Source: Sphingobacteriales bacterium (GTDB lineage Bacteria > Bacteroidota > Bacteroidia > Sphingobacteriales > Sphingobacteriaceae). From it: a DNA stretch of 57,364 nt. The stretch spans positions 1-57,364 of the forward strand of contig JAAFJW010000002.1 in the NCBI GenBank assembly GCA_013298995.1, given 5' to 3'. Of this stretch, positions 17,886-26,947 are shown piece by piece; within the stretch, counting starts at the first letter, position 1, and each line of letters opens with the position of its first letter. Both the position numbers and the translations under genes were made by a program. The notes below the pieces were generated by a model. It was not told where the DNA came from. It was given only the letters and a program-made list of their open reading frames with translations, and did not search any database.

Positions 17886-20800
17886 TTAATCGCAATCAAT
17901 AGCCCTAAAATGATGAGTTTGAATACTGTTACCTGCATCCATCATGTTTTCTAATTTTTCTATTTGCCACCAAAATTTAGCCCTTATTTTTAAATGATTA
18001 CCCAGTTCGTTCATGTTTTCGGCATCGTATATGCGGCCATTGGCAATGGTGTATTTTATTTTTTCGCTATTGCGGATATCGTCTAATGGGTTGGCATCTA
18101 GCACAATAAAATCGGCTAATTTACCTTTTACTAGCGAGCCTACTTCTTTATCTATACCCAAATAATCGGCACCGTTTATAGTGGCACATTTTAAAGCCTC
18201 TAAGTTATTCATACCACCTTGTACCAGCATCCATAGCTCCCAATGTGCGCCTAAACCCTGCAATTGGCCATGTGCGCCTAAATTTATTTTGGTACCGCCA
18301 GCGGCTATTTGTGTAACCGCTTTCGATACATCAATATGGCCATAATCGCCGTATTCGGATGTGTTTCTTCGCCGCGAACGGGCATCTACCATTTGCCTAG
18401 GTACAAAGTTTAGCAGCTTATCATTATCCCATACATTGCTTCTATCGTACCAAAAGTTTTCGCCCCATTGGCCACCATAGCTTACAATCAAGGTAGGTGT
18501 ATAAGCCGTTTTACTAGCATTCCAAAAAGTTGTAACATCTTTATAAACAGGTGTAACAGGTATATTATGTTCGATACCCGTATGCCCATCGGCTATCATG
18601 TTCATATTGGTAAAAAAAGTGCTGCCGCCTTCGGGCATAACTTCCATTTTTAGTTGCCTAGCCGCTTCTATTATTTGCTGGCGTTGCTCACGCCGAGGCT
18701 GGTTGTACGATTTTACCGAAAAAGCACCCACCGCTTTCATTCGCCGTAAATGCGCTAGTGCATCATCGTAATTATTAATAGTGGCTTTAAAATTACCATC
18801 GGCACCGTATAAAATAGTACCTGTGGAATATAATCGAGGGCCAACTAAACGGCCAGCTTTTATCATTTCGGCTTGCGAAAACACCATTTCGGTATTGCTT
18901 GATGGATCGTGGCTGGTAGTTACACCAAAGGCCAAATTGGCAAAGTAAGGCCATTCTTGCTGTGGCGATACCCCATTGTTACTGGTAGGTAAGTGCGCAT
19001 GTACATCAATAATACCAGGCATAATGGTTTTGCCTTCCATATTGTAAAGCAAGGCATCGGCAGGTATATTTACTTCGTTGGTTTTGCCTATGGCTGCTAT
19101 ACGGTTTTCGTCAACCAGTATTGTACCGTTTTCTATTACCTCATTATTATTCATGGTAATTATACGTACATTGGTAAAAGCCAGCTTACCTGTGGGTATA
19201 TCGCTTTTAATTTTAAGGTCGATATTTATGGTTGTGGTATCTATGGCGGGTAAGTTATCGGCCAGTTCGTCTAAATTGTTAAATACGTTTTTTAGTGATT
19301 TTGTAAAATATTTAGGCCCTAAAATATAGTGTAGGTTTTTACTATCGCTGCTCCAGTGCATACAGTTTCCAGCATCGCGTGATATTTTTTTTAGCGGTAA
19401 GGTTTTGTTATTGGATGATAAATCTAAACCAGCACCCAGCGTTACCATGGGCGTTATGTAAATGTTAAAAAGTTCATTAAAAGCTATCCATTTGTTATCG
19501 GGGCTGGGCACAAAACTATTGGAATATGCCGAGTTATAATGTGTTTGCACATCCTGCCCATTTAAATCGCAACTTTTAAATTCGCTTTTATCGCCAGTAC
19601 GGCTCGTAAAAAAAACACGGCTATCGCTTACATTAAATTGCGGAAAGCTAGCATCTTTCACCAAAAACTTGGGTATGCCACCTGCGGCTGCTACGGTGTA
19701 AATTCCAGGGTTTTTACCATAATTGTAGCCCAAATTGGCATTTCCCGAACCTTTGGTATAAACCACTACATCACCTTTATTAGAAAACTTGGGCGAAAAA
19801 TAAAATCCACTTTCGTGTGATAAAATGCTGGTATCTTTACTATCGAAACTGTATTTTACAATGGCGGCTTTGGTTTGGTCGTTCCAGGTGGTGTAAACCA
19901 AGTATTTGCTATCATTTGAAAAACTTGGCTCAAATTCCCAATCTGTATTTTGGGTTAAACGCTGAGGCTTGCCGTTGGGTAAATTTTTAAGGTAAAGATA
20001 ACCAGCGGCATTAAACACTACTTTTTTACCATCGGGCGATGTTACCAATTGGCGTATCAATTTAGCTTCAAAATCGTCGGTAAACACCTTTTGGTCGAAA
20101 TGTAAAGCATCTACAATGGTTTGTTTTACATCTACCGAAAACGGGATTTCGGCACTTTCCTGCGTATCAATATTTACTTTCCGTATTTTTCCTTTTGCAT
20201 AAAAAACAATGGTTTTATTATCGGGTAGCCAGTTAAAATTGGGGTAAACCCCAAAAATTGCCCAAGTTTCCTGCTGGTCTTTCGATAAATCATCGTAAAC
20301 AGGAAATTCTTCGCCTGTATGTAAATTTTGCACACACAATACTGTTTTTAAGCGAATACGTTTTACAAAAGCCATTAGCTTGCCATTGGGCGAAATTTGT
20401 GGCCTAGCGGCACTACCTGGGCCACCAGCTACTTTTTCAAACGCTCCGTTTTCGAGTTTAAGTTTTCGGATGGCATAAATTTCGGTATTGGGGTCTTTAT
20501 TATATTGAAAATTAGGGCTAGGGCTTACATCTTCACTAAAAAAAAGGTATTTACCATCGGGCGATAGGCAGGGCTCGCCTTGGTCTTGTTGGTCGTTTTT
20601 ACGTTTGGTAAGTTGCACCCCATCTAGCCCGCCCGAAACATGGTACAGCCATAGCTCGCCTGCCCCTAGTGAGCGTGAAGCCGTAAAATGCTTACGGGCA
20701 ACAATATAATTGCTATTGGGTAGCCATGCTGCGTTATTAAGCAACCTAAAATTTTCTTTGGTAACAGCATGTTTATCGCTGCCGTTGCTATTCATCACCC

Positions 20801-21137
20801 AAATATTATCGGCACCATCTTTATCACTAGTATATGAAATAAATTTACCATTAGGCGAAAACCGGGGTTGCACATCATAAGCCATGCCACTACTTAAAAC
20901 GCTAGCTTGCCCACCATTTATAGGCATTTTATAAATATCGCCTAGCATATCAAAAACAATTTCTTTGCCATCGGGGCTTACATCTACATTCATCCAAGTA
21001 CCTTCGGTGGTGCTAAAATTAAGGGCTTTGGTATTGCCCAATGGTTTTTCGATGTCCCATTTTTTGTTTTCTTGTGCCAGTAATGGGCTTACTAAAAAAG
21101 AAAACAGATAAAATGTGTACGCAATTTTACGAAGCAT
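17886..21137 (-). CDS. Exported TolB-like propeller / amidohydrolase fusion protein
   Basis: A 1083-residue secreted metal-dependent hydrolase. The ATG at 21137 begins a signal peptide (MLRKIAYTFYLFSFLVSPLLAQ); a longer in-frame reading lacks one and overlaps the divergent helicase promoter. Residues about 40-640 form two TolB/PD40-type beta-propeller regions with repeated SPDGK and SPNGK turns. The C-terminal amidohydrolase (about 655-1060) has the metal-binding HAH (His713 and His715), GVTTSHDPSSNT, the later GHTGIEHNIPVTP with its His ligands, and the closing LVKGKLADFIVLDANP typical of imidazolonepropionase-like enzymes. Such fusions are common in Bacteroidota and are often annotated as amidohydrolase or prolidase-like; the substrate is not known. 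The gene shares its upstream region with uvrD, divergently. Confidence 0.88.
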   Translation of the reverse strand: MLRKIAYTFYLFSFLVSPLLAQENKKWDIEKPLGNTKALNFSTTEGTWMNVDVSPDGKEIVFDMLGDIYKMPINGGQASVLSSGMAYDVQPRFSPNGKFISYTSDKDGADNIWVMNSNGSDKHAVTKENFRLLNNAAWLPNSNYIVARKHFTASRSLGAGELWLYHVSGGLDGVQLTKRKNDQQDQGEPCLSPDGKYLFFSEDVSPSPNFQYNKDPNTEIYAIRKLKLENGAFEKVAGGPGSAARPQISPNGKLMAFVKRIRLKTVLCVQNLHTGEEFPVYDDLSKDQQETWAIFGVYPNFNWLPDNKTIVFYAKGKIRKVNIDTQESAEIPFSVDVKQTIVDALHFDQKVFTDDFEAKLIRQLVTSPDGKKVVFNAAGYLYLKNLPNGKPQRLTQNTDWEFEPSFSNDSKYLVYTTWNDQTKAAIVKYSFDSKDTSILSHESGFYFSPKFSNKGDVVVYTKGSGNANLGYNYGKNPGIYTVAAAGGIPKFLVKDASFPQFNVSDSRVFFTSRTGDKSEFKSCDLNGQDVQTHYNSAYSNSFVPSPDNKWIAFNELFNIYITPMVTLGAGLDLSSNNKTLPLKKISRDAGNCMHWSSDSKNLHYILGPKYFTKSLKNVFNNLDELADNLPAIDTTTINIDLKIKSDIPTGKLAFTNVRIITMNNNEVIENGTILVDENRIAAIGKTNEVNIPADALLYNMEGKTIMPGIIDVHAHLPTSNNGVSPQQEWPYFANLAFGVTTSHDPSSNTEMVFSQAEMIKAGRLVGPRLYSTGTILYGADGNFKATINNYDDALAHLRRMKAVGAFSVKSYNQPRREQRQQIIEAARQLKMEVMPEGGSTFFTNMNMIADGHTGIEHNIPVTPVYKDVTTFWNASKTAYTPTLIVSYGGQWGENFWYDRSNVWDNDKLLNFVPRQMVDARSRRRNTSEYGDYGHIDVSKAVTQIAAGGTKINLGAHGQLQGLGAHWELWMLVQGGMNNLEALKCATINGADYLGIDKEVGSLVKGKLADFIVLDANPLDDIRNSEKIKYTIANGRIYDAENMNELGNHLKIRAKFWWQIEKLENMMDAGNSIQTHHFRAIDCD

Positions 21138-21158
21138 AGCTATTTTTATTTTTGGATG

Positions 21159-21166
21159 CAAAAATA
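21159..21166 (-). promoter_or_regulatory. -7 element of the amidohydrolase gene
   Basis: TATTTTTG on the minus strand, perfect TAnnTTTG. A GTTG about 21 nt upstream (around 21188-21191) may serve as the -33 element. The leader would be about 15 nt. Confidence 0.45.
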
Positions 21167-21265
21167 GGGTTTTACTGTTAAGTTTCACAACGTTGTTAAT
21201 GAACAACCTAGCCGAATTTAAAAGCACAAATTTAAAATTAGCCAAAAACGGCATCAAATGTTTGC

Positions 21266-21273
21266 TATTTTTG
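21266..21273 (+). promoter_or_regulatory. -7 element of the UvrD/PcrA helicase gene
   Basis: TATTTTTG, perfect TAnnTTTG, 18 nt before the ATG at 21292. It decides the start: the longer in-frame reading from 21115 begins upstream of the transcription start. No clear -33 TTTG. Confidence 0.45.
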
Positions 21274-21291
21274 CAACCTATAAAGCGTAAA

Positions 21292-23610
21292 ATGTTGGAT
21301 TATTTACAAGGATTAAACCCACAACAAAGGGAAGCAGTAGAACAAATACAAGGGCCAGTAATGATTGTGGCAGGTGCGGGCTCGGGCAAAACACGGGTTA
21401 TTACCTACCGGGTGGCACATTTACTACACAAGGGCGTTGATGCTTTTAATATTTTGGTACTTACATTTACCAATAAAGCGGCCAAAGAAATGCGTGAACG
21501 TATTATAAAAGTGGTGGGTGATGAGGCCAAAAACTTGTGGATGGGTACTTTTCACTCGGTATTTGCAAAGATTTTACGCGTTGAAGCCAATAAAATTGGG
21601 TACCCCAATAATTTTACCATTTACGATACCGACGATAGCAAAAGCCTGATAAAAGCTATATTGAAAGAAATGAGCTTGGATGATAAGCTTTACAATCCTA
21701 ACTATGTGTATGGTAGGATTTCGATGTGTAAAAATAACTTAATTTCGGTTACCGAGTACCAGCAAAACGAGCAGATACAGGCCGATGATTTTAGTAGCGG
21801 ACGTGGCCAAATGGGCAAAATTTACGAAACTTATGCCAGCCGTTGCTTTAAAGCGGGTGCAATGGACTTTGACGATTTGTTATTTAAAACCAACGTTTTG
21901 CTAAAAGACCACCCCGATGTGCTGTACAAATACCAAAACAAGTTTAAATACTTAATGGTGGATGAGTACCAGGATACCAACTTTTCGCAGTATTTGATTG
22001 TAAAAAAACTGGCATCTATAAATTATAACTTATGTGTAGTGGGCGATGATGCCCAAAGTATTTACGGATTTAGGGGTGCTAATATTCAAAATATATTAAA
22101 CTTCCAAAAAGATTACCCCGAAGTAAAGGTGTATAAGCTAGAGCAAAATTACCGCTCGACCCAAAATATTGTAAATGTGGCCAATAGTATTATAGCCAAA
22201 AACACCAACCAGCTAGAAAAAAACACTTTCTCGGCCAACGAAACGGGCGATAAAATACGAGTAAGCCGAGCCTTTTCGGATAACGAAGAAGGCAAAAACG
22301 TAGCCGAAACAATATTGCAAGAAAGGGGAAATAAGGGCTTAAACTTTAAAGATTTTGCGATACTGTACCGCACCAATGCGCAATCACGCTCGATGGAGGA
22401 AGGATTGCGTAAGCTAAATGTGCCCTATAAAATTTATGGTGGCCTATCGTTTTATCAACGTAAGGAAATAAAAGATTTGATAGCTTATTTTAGGCTCACC
22501 TTTAACCCTAATGATGAAGAAGCCTTAAAACGGGTGATAAACTACCCTGTGAGGGGCATTGGTAAAACTACTATTGATAAAATTATTATTGCTGCCAATG
22601 AGCAAAACAAAACGCTATTTGAAATATTATCGAACGCACACCAATTTTTAGATAACCGAGCGGCAACATCGGTAACGGCGTTTTACACTACGATACAAAG
22701 TTTTGCGATTGTGGCGCAAAAAAACACGGCTTATGATGCCGCACTGCATATTGCACAGCACTCGGGCTTGTTAAAAGATTTGTACGACGATAAATCTATT
22801 GAGGGTATAAACCGTTACGAAAACTTGCAAGAATTACTTAATGGTATTAAAGAATTTGCCGAACGTGAGGATATTGAAGACCGCAACTTATCGGTATATA
22901 TGCAAGATATTGCGCTATTAACCAACGATGATAACGATAAAAATAAAGATGCCGATACGGTTTCGTTGATGACGATACACGCTTCAAAAGGATTGGAATT
23001 TGCCCATGTTTTTATTGTAGGATTAGAAGAAAACTTGTTTCCATCGCAAATGGCACTTAATTCAAGGGCCGATTTGGAGGAAGAACGCCGCTTATTTTAT
23101 GTAGCCATAACCAGGGCCGAAAAAAAATTGAGTATATCTTACGCCACATCACGCTTTAGGTTTGGTACTTTAATAAGCTGCGAGCCATCAAGGTTTTTGG
23201 ATGAGATAGAACCCGAGTTTTTAGAACTCGATTTTCAACGAAAACAATCTCGCCCCAGCGAAAGCTTTGATAACGAACGTAGTGCTTGGCAAAGCCGCAA
23301 AGTAGATACCAGCGATACTTACTCGAAACCTAAAGTAGCTACAATACAAAGCAAAATAAAAACCACTTCGTTACTGGCCAAAGCGCATGTACCTAGCCCA
23401 GGTTTTGCGCCTAGCGATACCTCTAATTTGGCAATAGGCCAAGCCGTAGAACACGAACGTTTTGGCTATGGGGTAGTTACGGCATTGGAAGGAAACAAAG
23501 GTGATGTAAAAGCTACTATTTTGTTTAAACAAGGGGGCGAAAAGCAATTGCTGCTAAAGTTTGCAAAATTGAGGATTGTACCCTTAGGGGAACTCCCCAA
23601 ATCCTTATAA
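21292..23610 (+). CDS. UvrD/PcrA-type ATP-dependent DNA helicase
   Basis: A 773-residue superfamily 1A 3'-5' helicase for repair and replication-conflict resolution. Motifs in order: Q-motif LNPQQREAV, Walker A AGAGSGKT (27-34), Ia TFTNKAAKEMRER, motif II DEYQDTN (224-230), III GDDAQSIYGFRGA, IV QNYRSTQNI, V MTIHASKGLEF and VI EERRLFYVAITRA. The last ~60 residues (VEHERFGYGVVTALEGNKGD to LRIVPL) form the Tudor-like C-terminal domain seen in PcrA that contacts RNA polymerase. The start at 21292 begins MLDYLQGLNP, standard for the family. PcrA-like rather than RecB-like from length and the C-terminal domain. Confidence 0.94.
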   Translation: MLDYLQGLNPQQREAVEQIQGPVMIVAGAGSGKTRVITYRVAHLLHKGVDAFNILVLTFTNKAAKEMRERIIKVVGDEAKNLWMGTFHSVFAKILRVEANKIGYPNNFTIYDTDDSKSLIKAILKEMSLDDKLYNPNYVYGRISMCKNNLISVTEYQQNEQIQADDFSSGRGQMGKIYETYASRCFKAGAMDFDDLLFKTNVLLKDHPDVLYKYQNKFKYLMVDEYQDTNFSQYLIVKKLASINYNLCVVGDDAQSIYGFRGANIQNILNFQKDYPEVKVYKLEQNYRSTQNIVNVANSIIAKNTNQLEKNTFSANETGDKIRVSRAFSDNEEGKNVAETILQERGNKGLNFKDFAILYRTNAQSRSMEEGLRKLNVPYKIYGGLSFYQRKEIKDLIAYFRLTFNPNDEEALKRVINYPVRGIGKTTIDKIIIAANEQNKTLFEILSNAHQFLDNRAATSVTAFYTTIQSFAIVAQKNTAYDAALHIAQHSGLLKDLYDDKSIEGINRYENLQELLNGIKEFAEREDIEDRNLSVYMQDIALLTNDDNDKNKDADTVSLMTIHASKGLEFAHVFIVGLEENLFPSQMALNSRADLEEERRLFYVAITRAEKKLSISYATSRFRFGTLISCEPSRFLDEIEPEFLELDFQRKQSRPSESFDNERSAWQSRKVDTSDTYSKPKVATIQSKIKTTSLLAKAHVPSPGFAPSDTSNLAIGQAVEHERFGYGVVTALEGNKGDVKATILFKQGGEKQLLLKFAKLRIVPLGELPKSL

Positions 23611-23696
23611 GTACCGAATAGAAAATTTTTTTAACGCATTTTGTATTGATAATTAAATAATTATACTTGTTTACCTAAACAAATAATTAATATATT

Positions 23697-24107
23697 TTAC
23701 CTTACTTTTCCAATATTAACCCCAGCCGATTGGTTATAGTTTTGTATTTTATAAAACATTAAATCGGCAATAGAAATAGCTTTCTTTTTTGCTTCATTGG
23801 CAATTTCGCCTTCAAATAAATCAGTTACAGTTTGTACAAATAAATCTTTCCAGGTGTTAAAATCGGCATCGGTAAGGGTAATTTTTTGGTTTAGCCTAAA
23901 GTGCGCATCCATAGGGTTACCTACATAGCCAGGCGTAGCTAGCAATACCGACGACCAAAAACTATACATAATAGGCAAGTGATGCTGCCAGTTAACTTTG
24001 GCAATATCATTAAAAATAGGGCCTAACAAGTCGTTTTCAACGGCTTTTTGGTAAAAAGTGTCAACCAATATTTTTATATCGTTGGCGTTTTCAATATCTT
24101 TTTTCAT
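23697..24107 (-). CDS. Group III truncated haemoglobin
   Basis: A 136-residue 2-over-2 globin. From ATG 24107 it begins MKKDIENANDIKILVDTFYQKAVENDLLGPIF, then WQHHLPIMYSFWSSVLL and MDAHFRLN, which most likely carries the proximal haem His (F8), and WKDLFVQTVTDLF. These are hallmarks of the group III class. Proposed functions are peroxide or NO chemistry and oxygen binding in the cytoplasm; none is proved for this class as a whole. It is monocistronic. A copy of the dispersed 27-mer lies just upstream, at its probable promoter region. Confidence 0.85.
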   Translation of the reverse strand: MKKDIENANDIKILVDTFYQKAVENDLLGPIFNDIAKVNWQHHLPIMYSFWSSVLLATPGYVGNPMDAHFRLNQKITLTDADFNTWKDLFVQTVTDLFEGEIANEAKKKAISIADLMFYKIQNYNQSAGVNIGKVR

Positions 24108-24140
24108 GTGTGGAGGTTTAATGGTTAGCGTATTTAAGTG

Positions 24141-24167
24141 ATAAATGCAACACATCCAATTTTAGCG
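24141..24167 (+). repeat. Dispersed 27-mer, copy 2
   Basis: Matches 5798-5824 at 25 of 27 positions, same orientation, ending in the same CCAATTTTAGCG. Here it lies 33 nt upstream of the truncated haemoglobin ATG (which reads the other way). Confidence 0.4.
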
Positions 24168-24679
24168 AAAAGATTTCATTTAGAGACAAGAAGTGAAATA
24201 TTTTTCAAAAGTAATTTTATTAATTTGACACTGTTTATTTTACAGCCTCCGCCATACAAAGCCAAAGGATATATTTCTACAACAACCGTTTTAAATTTTA
24301 GCATTGTGAGAATATATTTTCGAATAAATAATAATCTATTGCTAAAACCTGCCCCGAATTTGCGAGATTTATGGTGCTCTTTTTTAAATATTTGGGATTT
24401 ATACCTTAGGCAATATGCGAACTTACCAAAAACAATAATTCGTTGTTTTTTGAATTATTTTCAATATACTTTTGGCTCTAGATGATTTGAAGTGGGTGGA
24501 AAAAATTCTACCTTATTCTAATGGCATCAAATGGTAAAGAAATATTTGAGATAGTTTTAAAATTAACAAATCTTATGTTGTTGAATATATAGTATTTAGA
24601 GCCTTATTTTTTATCTGTTTTAAGTTATTTTTAATTTCTTAAAACGGTGAGCTTATTGTAGGCAGTAACAAACACTAAT
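24168..24679. other. Gene-free decayed stretch
   Basis: About 510 bp without a credible gene on either strand. A plus-strand open frame (to 24485) has no recognisable protein signature and ends inside a repeat. The stretch carries the decayed palindrome copy at 24474-24513; the rest is AT-rich, unassigned sequence, probably remains of lost genes next to the truncated GH1 gene. Confidence 0.5.
24474..24513 (+). repeat. Decayed copy of the 60-nt palindromic repeat
   Basis: Compared with 30561-30599, this segment (GCTCTAGATGATTTGAAGTG onward, through GAAAAAATTCTACC) matches about 35 of 39 bases; the right arm beyond it no longer pairs. It therefore keeps one arm of the palindrome and has lost the other. 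Confidence 0.55.
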
Positions 24680-25945
24680 TTAGCCCAAAAAATCAGCAAA
24701 CCACTTCCCCGAATTTTTAATCGTTCGTTTTTGTGTATCAAAATCTACATGTATTAAACCAAACCGAGGATGATAACCTTCGGCCCACTCAAAGTTATCG
24801 GTTAAAGTCCATACAAAATAACCGTCTATTTTTAAACCATCTTGTGTGGCTTTTAAAACTTGTGCTATATGGGTTTCTAAATATTTAATTCGTTCTATAT
24901 CATTTACTTCACCATCTTTTATTTCATCGGCAAAGGCGGCACCGTTTTCGGTAATGTATAGTTTTTTTATGTTGGTATAGGCCGAAAATTTTTCGATCAT
25001 TTTGTAAATAGCCTCGGGATAAATTTCCCACCGCATTGCCGTAGTAGCTACTTTTCGTTTTGGAGCGGTAATTAAGCTGGCGTTAATATAGGGTGTAAAC
25101 CACGAGTTTTTAACCACCTCGCGGGTGTAGTTTTGTATGCCAATAAAATCAAAATCGAAAACCATTTTACCCTCGTCGCCAGGCTGCATATATTTTTTGA
25201 TATTTTTTAATATAGGAAGTTCTTTATCGGGGTAACCCAAGCCTGATAATGGCTCGATAAAAAGGCGATTTAATAAGGCATCTACCCTATTGGCGGCTTT
25301 TTGGTCTCTGGGCAGGTTTCTATAAGGTTGAATGTAAGAGCATGAAAACGTGGTACCTACTTGGGCATCGGGCGGCAGTATTTTTTTTAATATTCTGCCT
25401 CCTTCGGCAATGGACAAAGTAGTATGGTGTATGGCGGGTAAAAAATTATCCATGCCTCGGCGGCCAGGTGCGTGTATGCCCAAAAAATAGCCAGCACCTG
25501 TAAACACAACGGGCTCGTTCATCACCATCCAATGTTTTACACGATTGCCAAATCGGGTGGCACAAAGGCTAACAAATTGGGAAAACCAGCTGATAACTTC
25601 ACGGTTAGTCCAACCACCTTTTTTTTCTAATGCGTAAGGTAAATCCCAATGGTAAAGTGTAAGCCAAGGCTCTATTTCGTTTGCTATACAATAATCAATC
25701 AGTTGGTTGTAATAAGCAATGCCCGCTTCGTTTACCTCGCCTATGCCATCGGGCAATACCCGCGACCAAGCTATCGAAAACCTAAAATTAGGAATGTTAA
25801 GCTGTTTTAATAGCTGTATATCTTGCTGGTATTGGTTATAAAAATCGCAGGCTATGTTGCCATGCTGGTTTAGGTGTATATTTCCTTTTTGGTTGGCAAA
25901 AACATCCCATATAGATTGCCCTTTGCCATCTAAACTTTTTATATT
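24680..25945 (-). pseudogene. GH1 beta-glucosidase with 5' truncation
   Basis: Reads as a glycoside hydrolase family 1 protein (beta-glucosidase type). Counting from the TTG at 25756, the acid/base is in NEP (80-82) and the nucleophile is Glu270 in LYITENGAAF; YHWDLP and the C-terminal GYFVWTLTDNFEWAEGYHPRFGL are also present. The family reading continues upstream without interruption through DGKGQSIWDVFANQKGNIHL and RFSIAWSRVLPDGIG, but hits an in-frame stop at 25948-25946, just where the expected N-terminal FLWGVATSAYQIEGA segment should be. No ATG or GTG exists in this upstream part. So about 30 residues including the substrate-binding Gln are gone and replaced by the promoter region of the divergent operon. 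A shortened product from TTG 25756 would lack the first barrel strands. Probably inactive. Confidence 0.75.
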
Positions 25946-25970
25946 TTACTTTGCATTTCAAAGTTCTTTT
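25946..25970 (+). promoter_or_regulatory. Promoter element and candidate operator of the creD operon (site 1)
   Basis: TTACTTTG (25946-25953) is one base from TAnnTTTG. It is followed at once by TTTCAAAGTTCTTTT (25956-25970), nearly identical to a second site at 26917-26931. The core AAAGTTCTTT is one base off the perfect palindrome AAAGTACTTT. Bound protein would cover the transcription start and the ATG-proximal region, suggesting repression, perhaps by the winged-helix protein of the same operon. Confidence 0.45.
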
Positions 25971-25974
25971 AAAA

Positions 25975-26595
25975 ATGAAAAAACAAGATATTTATTCGGA
26001 GCTAAACAGTATTAGAAATTTAATGGAACGATCCACCAAGTTTATTTCGTTAAGTGGGTTATCGGGTATTATGGCGGGTATTTATGCGTTAATAGGCTCG
26101 TATATAGGGTATAAAATGGTGTACCCAAGTAGCGGAGGTTTATTATACCGAGATAATTATGTAAACGATAGCAATGTGCTGCTCCGTTTATTTTTTGTGG
26201 CTTTTGGAGTTTTGTTTTTTTCGGTGGCAACTGGTATATGGCTTACCATAAGGCAAACCCGCAAAAAAGGCGAAAGTTTTTGGAATCCCGTAAGCCAGCG
26301 ATTGCTTGTAAACTTTTGTATTCCTCTTTTTACAGGCGGTTTATTTATTTTGGTTTTGATTCATAAAGGTCATTACGGTATCGTATCATCAGCAAGTTTG
26401 GTTTTTTATGGTTTGGCGTTGGTGGCTAACAGCCAATATACTTTTTCGGATGTAAAATGGCTGGGTGCTTTAGAAATTGTTTTAGGCTTGCTTGCCGCCC
26501 TATTTCCAGGCTATGGAATTATTTTTTGGAGCATAGGTTTTGGCTTGCTACATATACTTTATGGTTCAATAATGCACTTTAAATATAAACAGTGA
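25975..26595 (+). CDS. Membrane protein of the regulator-creD operon
   Basis: A 206-residue integral membrane protein, unrecognised as a named family. The ATG at 25975 is preferred to a TTG at 25951, which lies in the promoter. The short charged N-terminus (KKQDIYSELNSIRNLMERSTKFI) is followed by about six hydrophobic segments: near 31-50, 80-100, 120-140, 148-163, 170-188 and 190-200. Its stop overlaps the GTG start of the downstream winged-helix gene (GTGA), so the two are translated together. This pairing suggests it senses or is controlled with the regulator; the function is unknown. Confidence 0.7.
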   Translation: MKKQDIYSELNSIRNLMERSTKFISLSGLSGIMAGIYALIGSYIGYKMVYPSSGGLLYRDNYVNDSNVLLRLFFVAFGVLFFSVATGIWLTIRQTRKKGESFWNPVSQRLLVNFCIPLFTGGLFILVLIHKGHYGIVSSASLVFYGLALVANSQYTFSDVKWLGALEIVLGLLAALFPGYGIIFWSIGFGLLHILYGSIMHFKYKQ

Positions 26596-26891
26596 TAGCC
26601 TTCGACCAATTTAATAAAACATTTGAAAGCCGCTTACGCTTGCAAATAATGAGCGTTTTGGTAGCAAACCCGCATTACGATTTTAATGCGCTTAAAGAGC
26701 TATTAAACGTAAGCGATGGCAATTTGGCCGCACACATTAAAGCCTTAGAAAAAGAAGAATATATTTTGGTAAACAAAACTTTTGTAGGCCGTAAACCTAA
26801 TACACAATACTTTGCAAGCCCCAAGGGGCGTGAAGCCTTTAAAAAACATTTAGAGATTTTAGAAAATTTAATTTTACAACAGAAGCAATAA
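26592..26891 (+). CDS. Winged-helix transcriptional regulator
   Basis: A 99-residue one-domain DNA-binding protein. It starts at a GTG that overlaps the previous stop. The winged helix is clear: RLRLQIMSVLVANP (helix 1), FNALKELLNVSDGNLAAHIKALEKEEYI (helix-turn-helix, about 35-62) and the wing VNKTFVGRKPNTQYFASPKGREAF. It is of the small HTH_34-like type seen beside membrane proteins in Bacteroidota. Two near-identical palindromic sites, before the first gene of the operon and before creD, are natural candidates for its binding sites (inference). Confidence 0.82.
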   Translation: MIAFDQFNKTFESRLRLQIMSVLVANPHYDFNALKELLNVSDGNLAAHIKALEKEEYILVNKTFVGRKPNTQYFASPKGREAFKKHLEILENLILQQKQ

Positions 26892-26916
26892 TTTTTTTTT
26901 ACATATAAACTTTTAA

Positions 26917-26931
26917 TTTCAAAGTACTTTT
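26917..26931 (+). promoter_or_regulatory. Candidate operator before creD (site 2)
   Basis: TTTCAAAGTACTTTT contains the perfect 10-bp palindrome AAAGTACTTT and differs by one base from site 1 at 25956-25970. It lies 17 nt before the creD ATG. Confidence 0.45.
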
Positions 26932-26947
26932 AATTTAATATACAAAA

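Noticed and set aside
21138-21257. Upstream extension of the amidohydrolase gene
   Set aside because: It has no signal-peptide logic and overlaps the divergent promoter; the ATG at 21137 is better.
24138-24485. 115-residue open frame on the plus strand
   Set aside because: No recognisable domain, odd composition, ends inside the decayed palindrome copy; more likely chance in decayed DNA.
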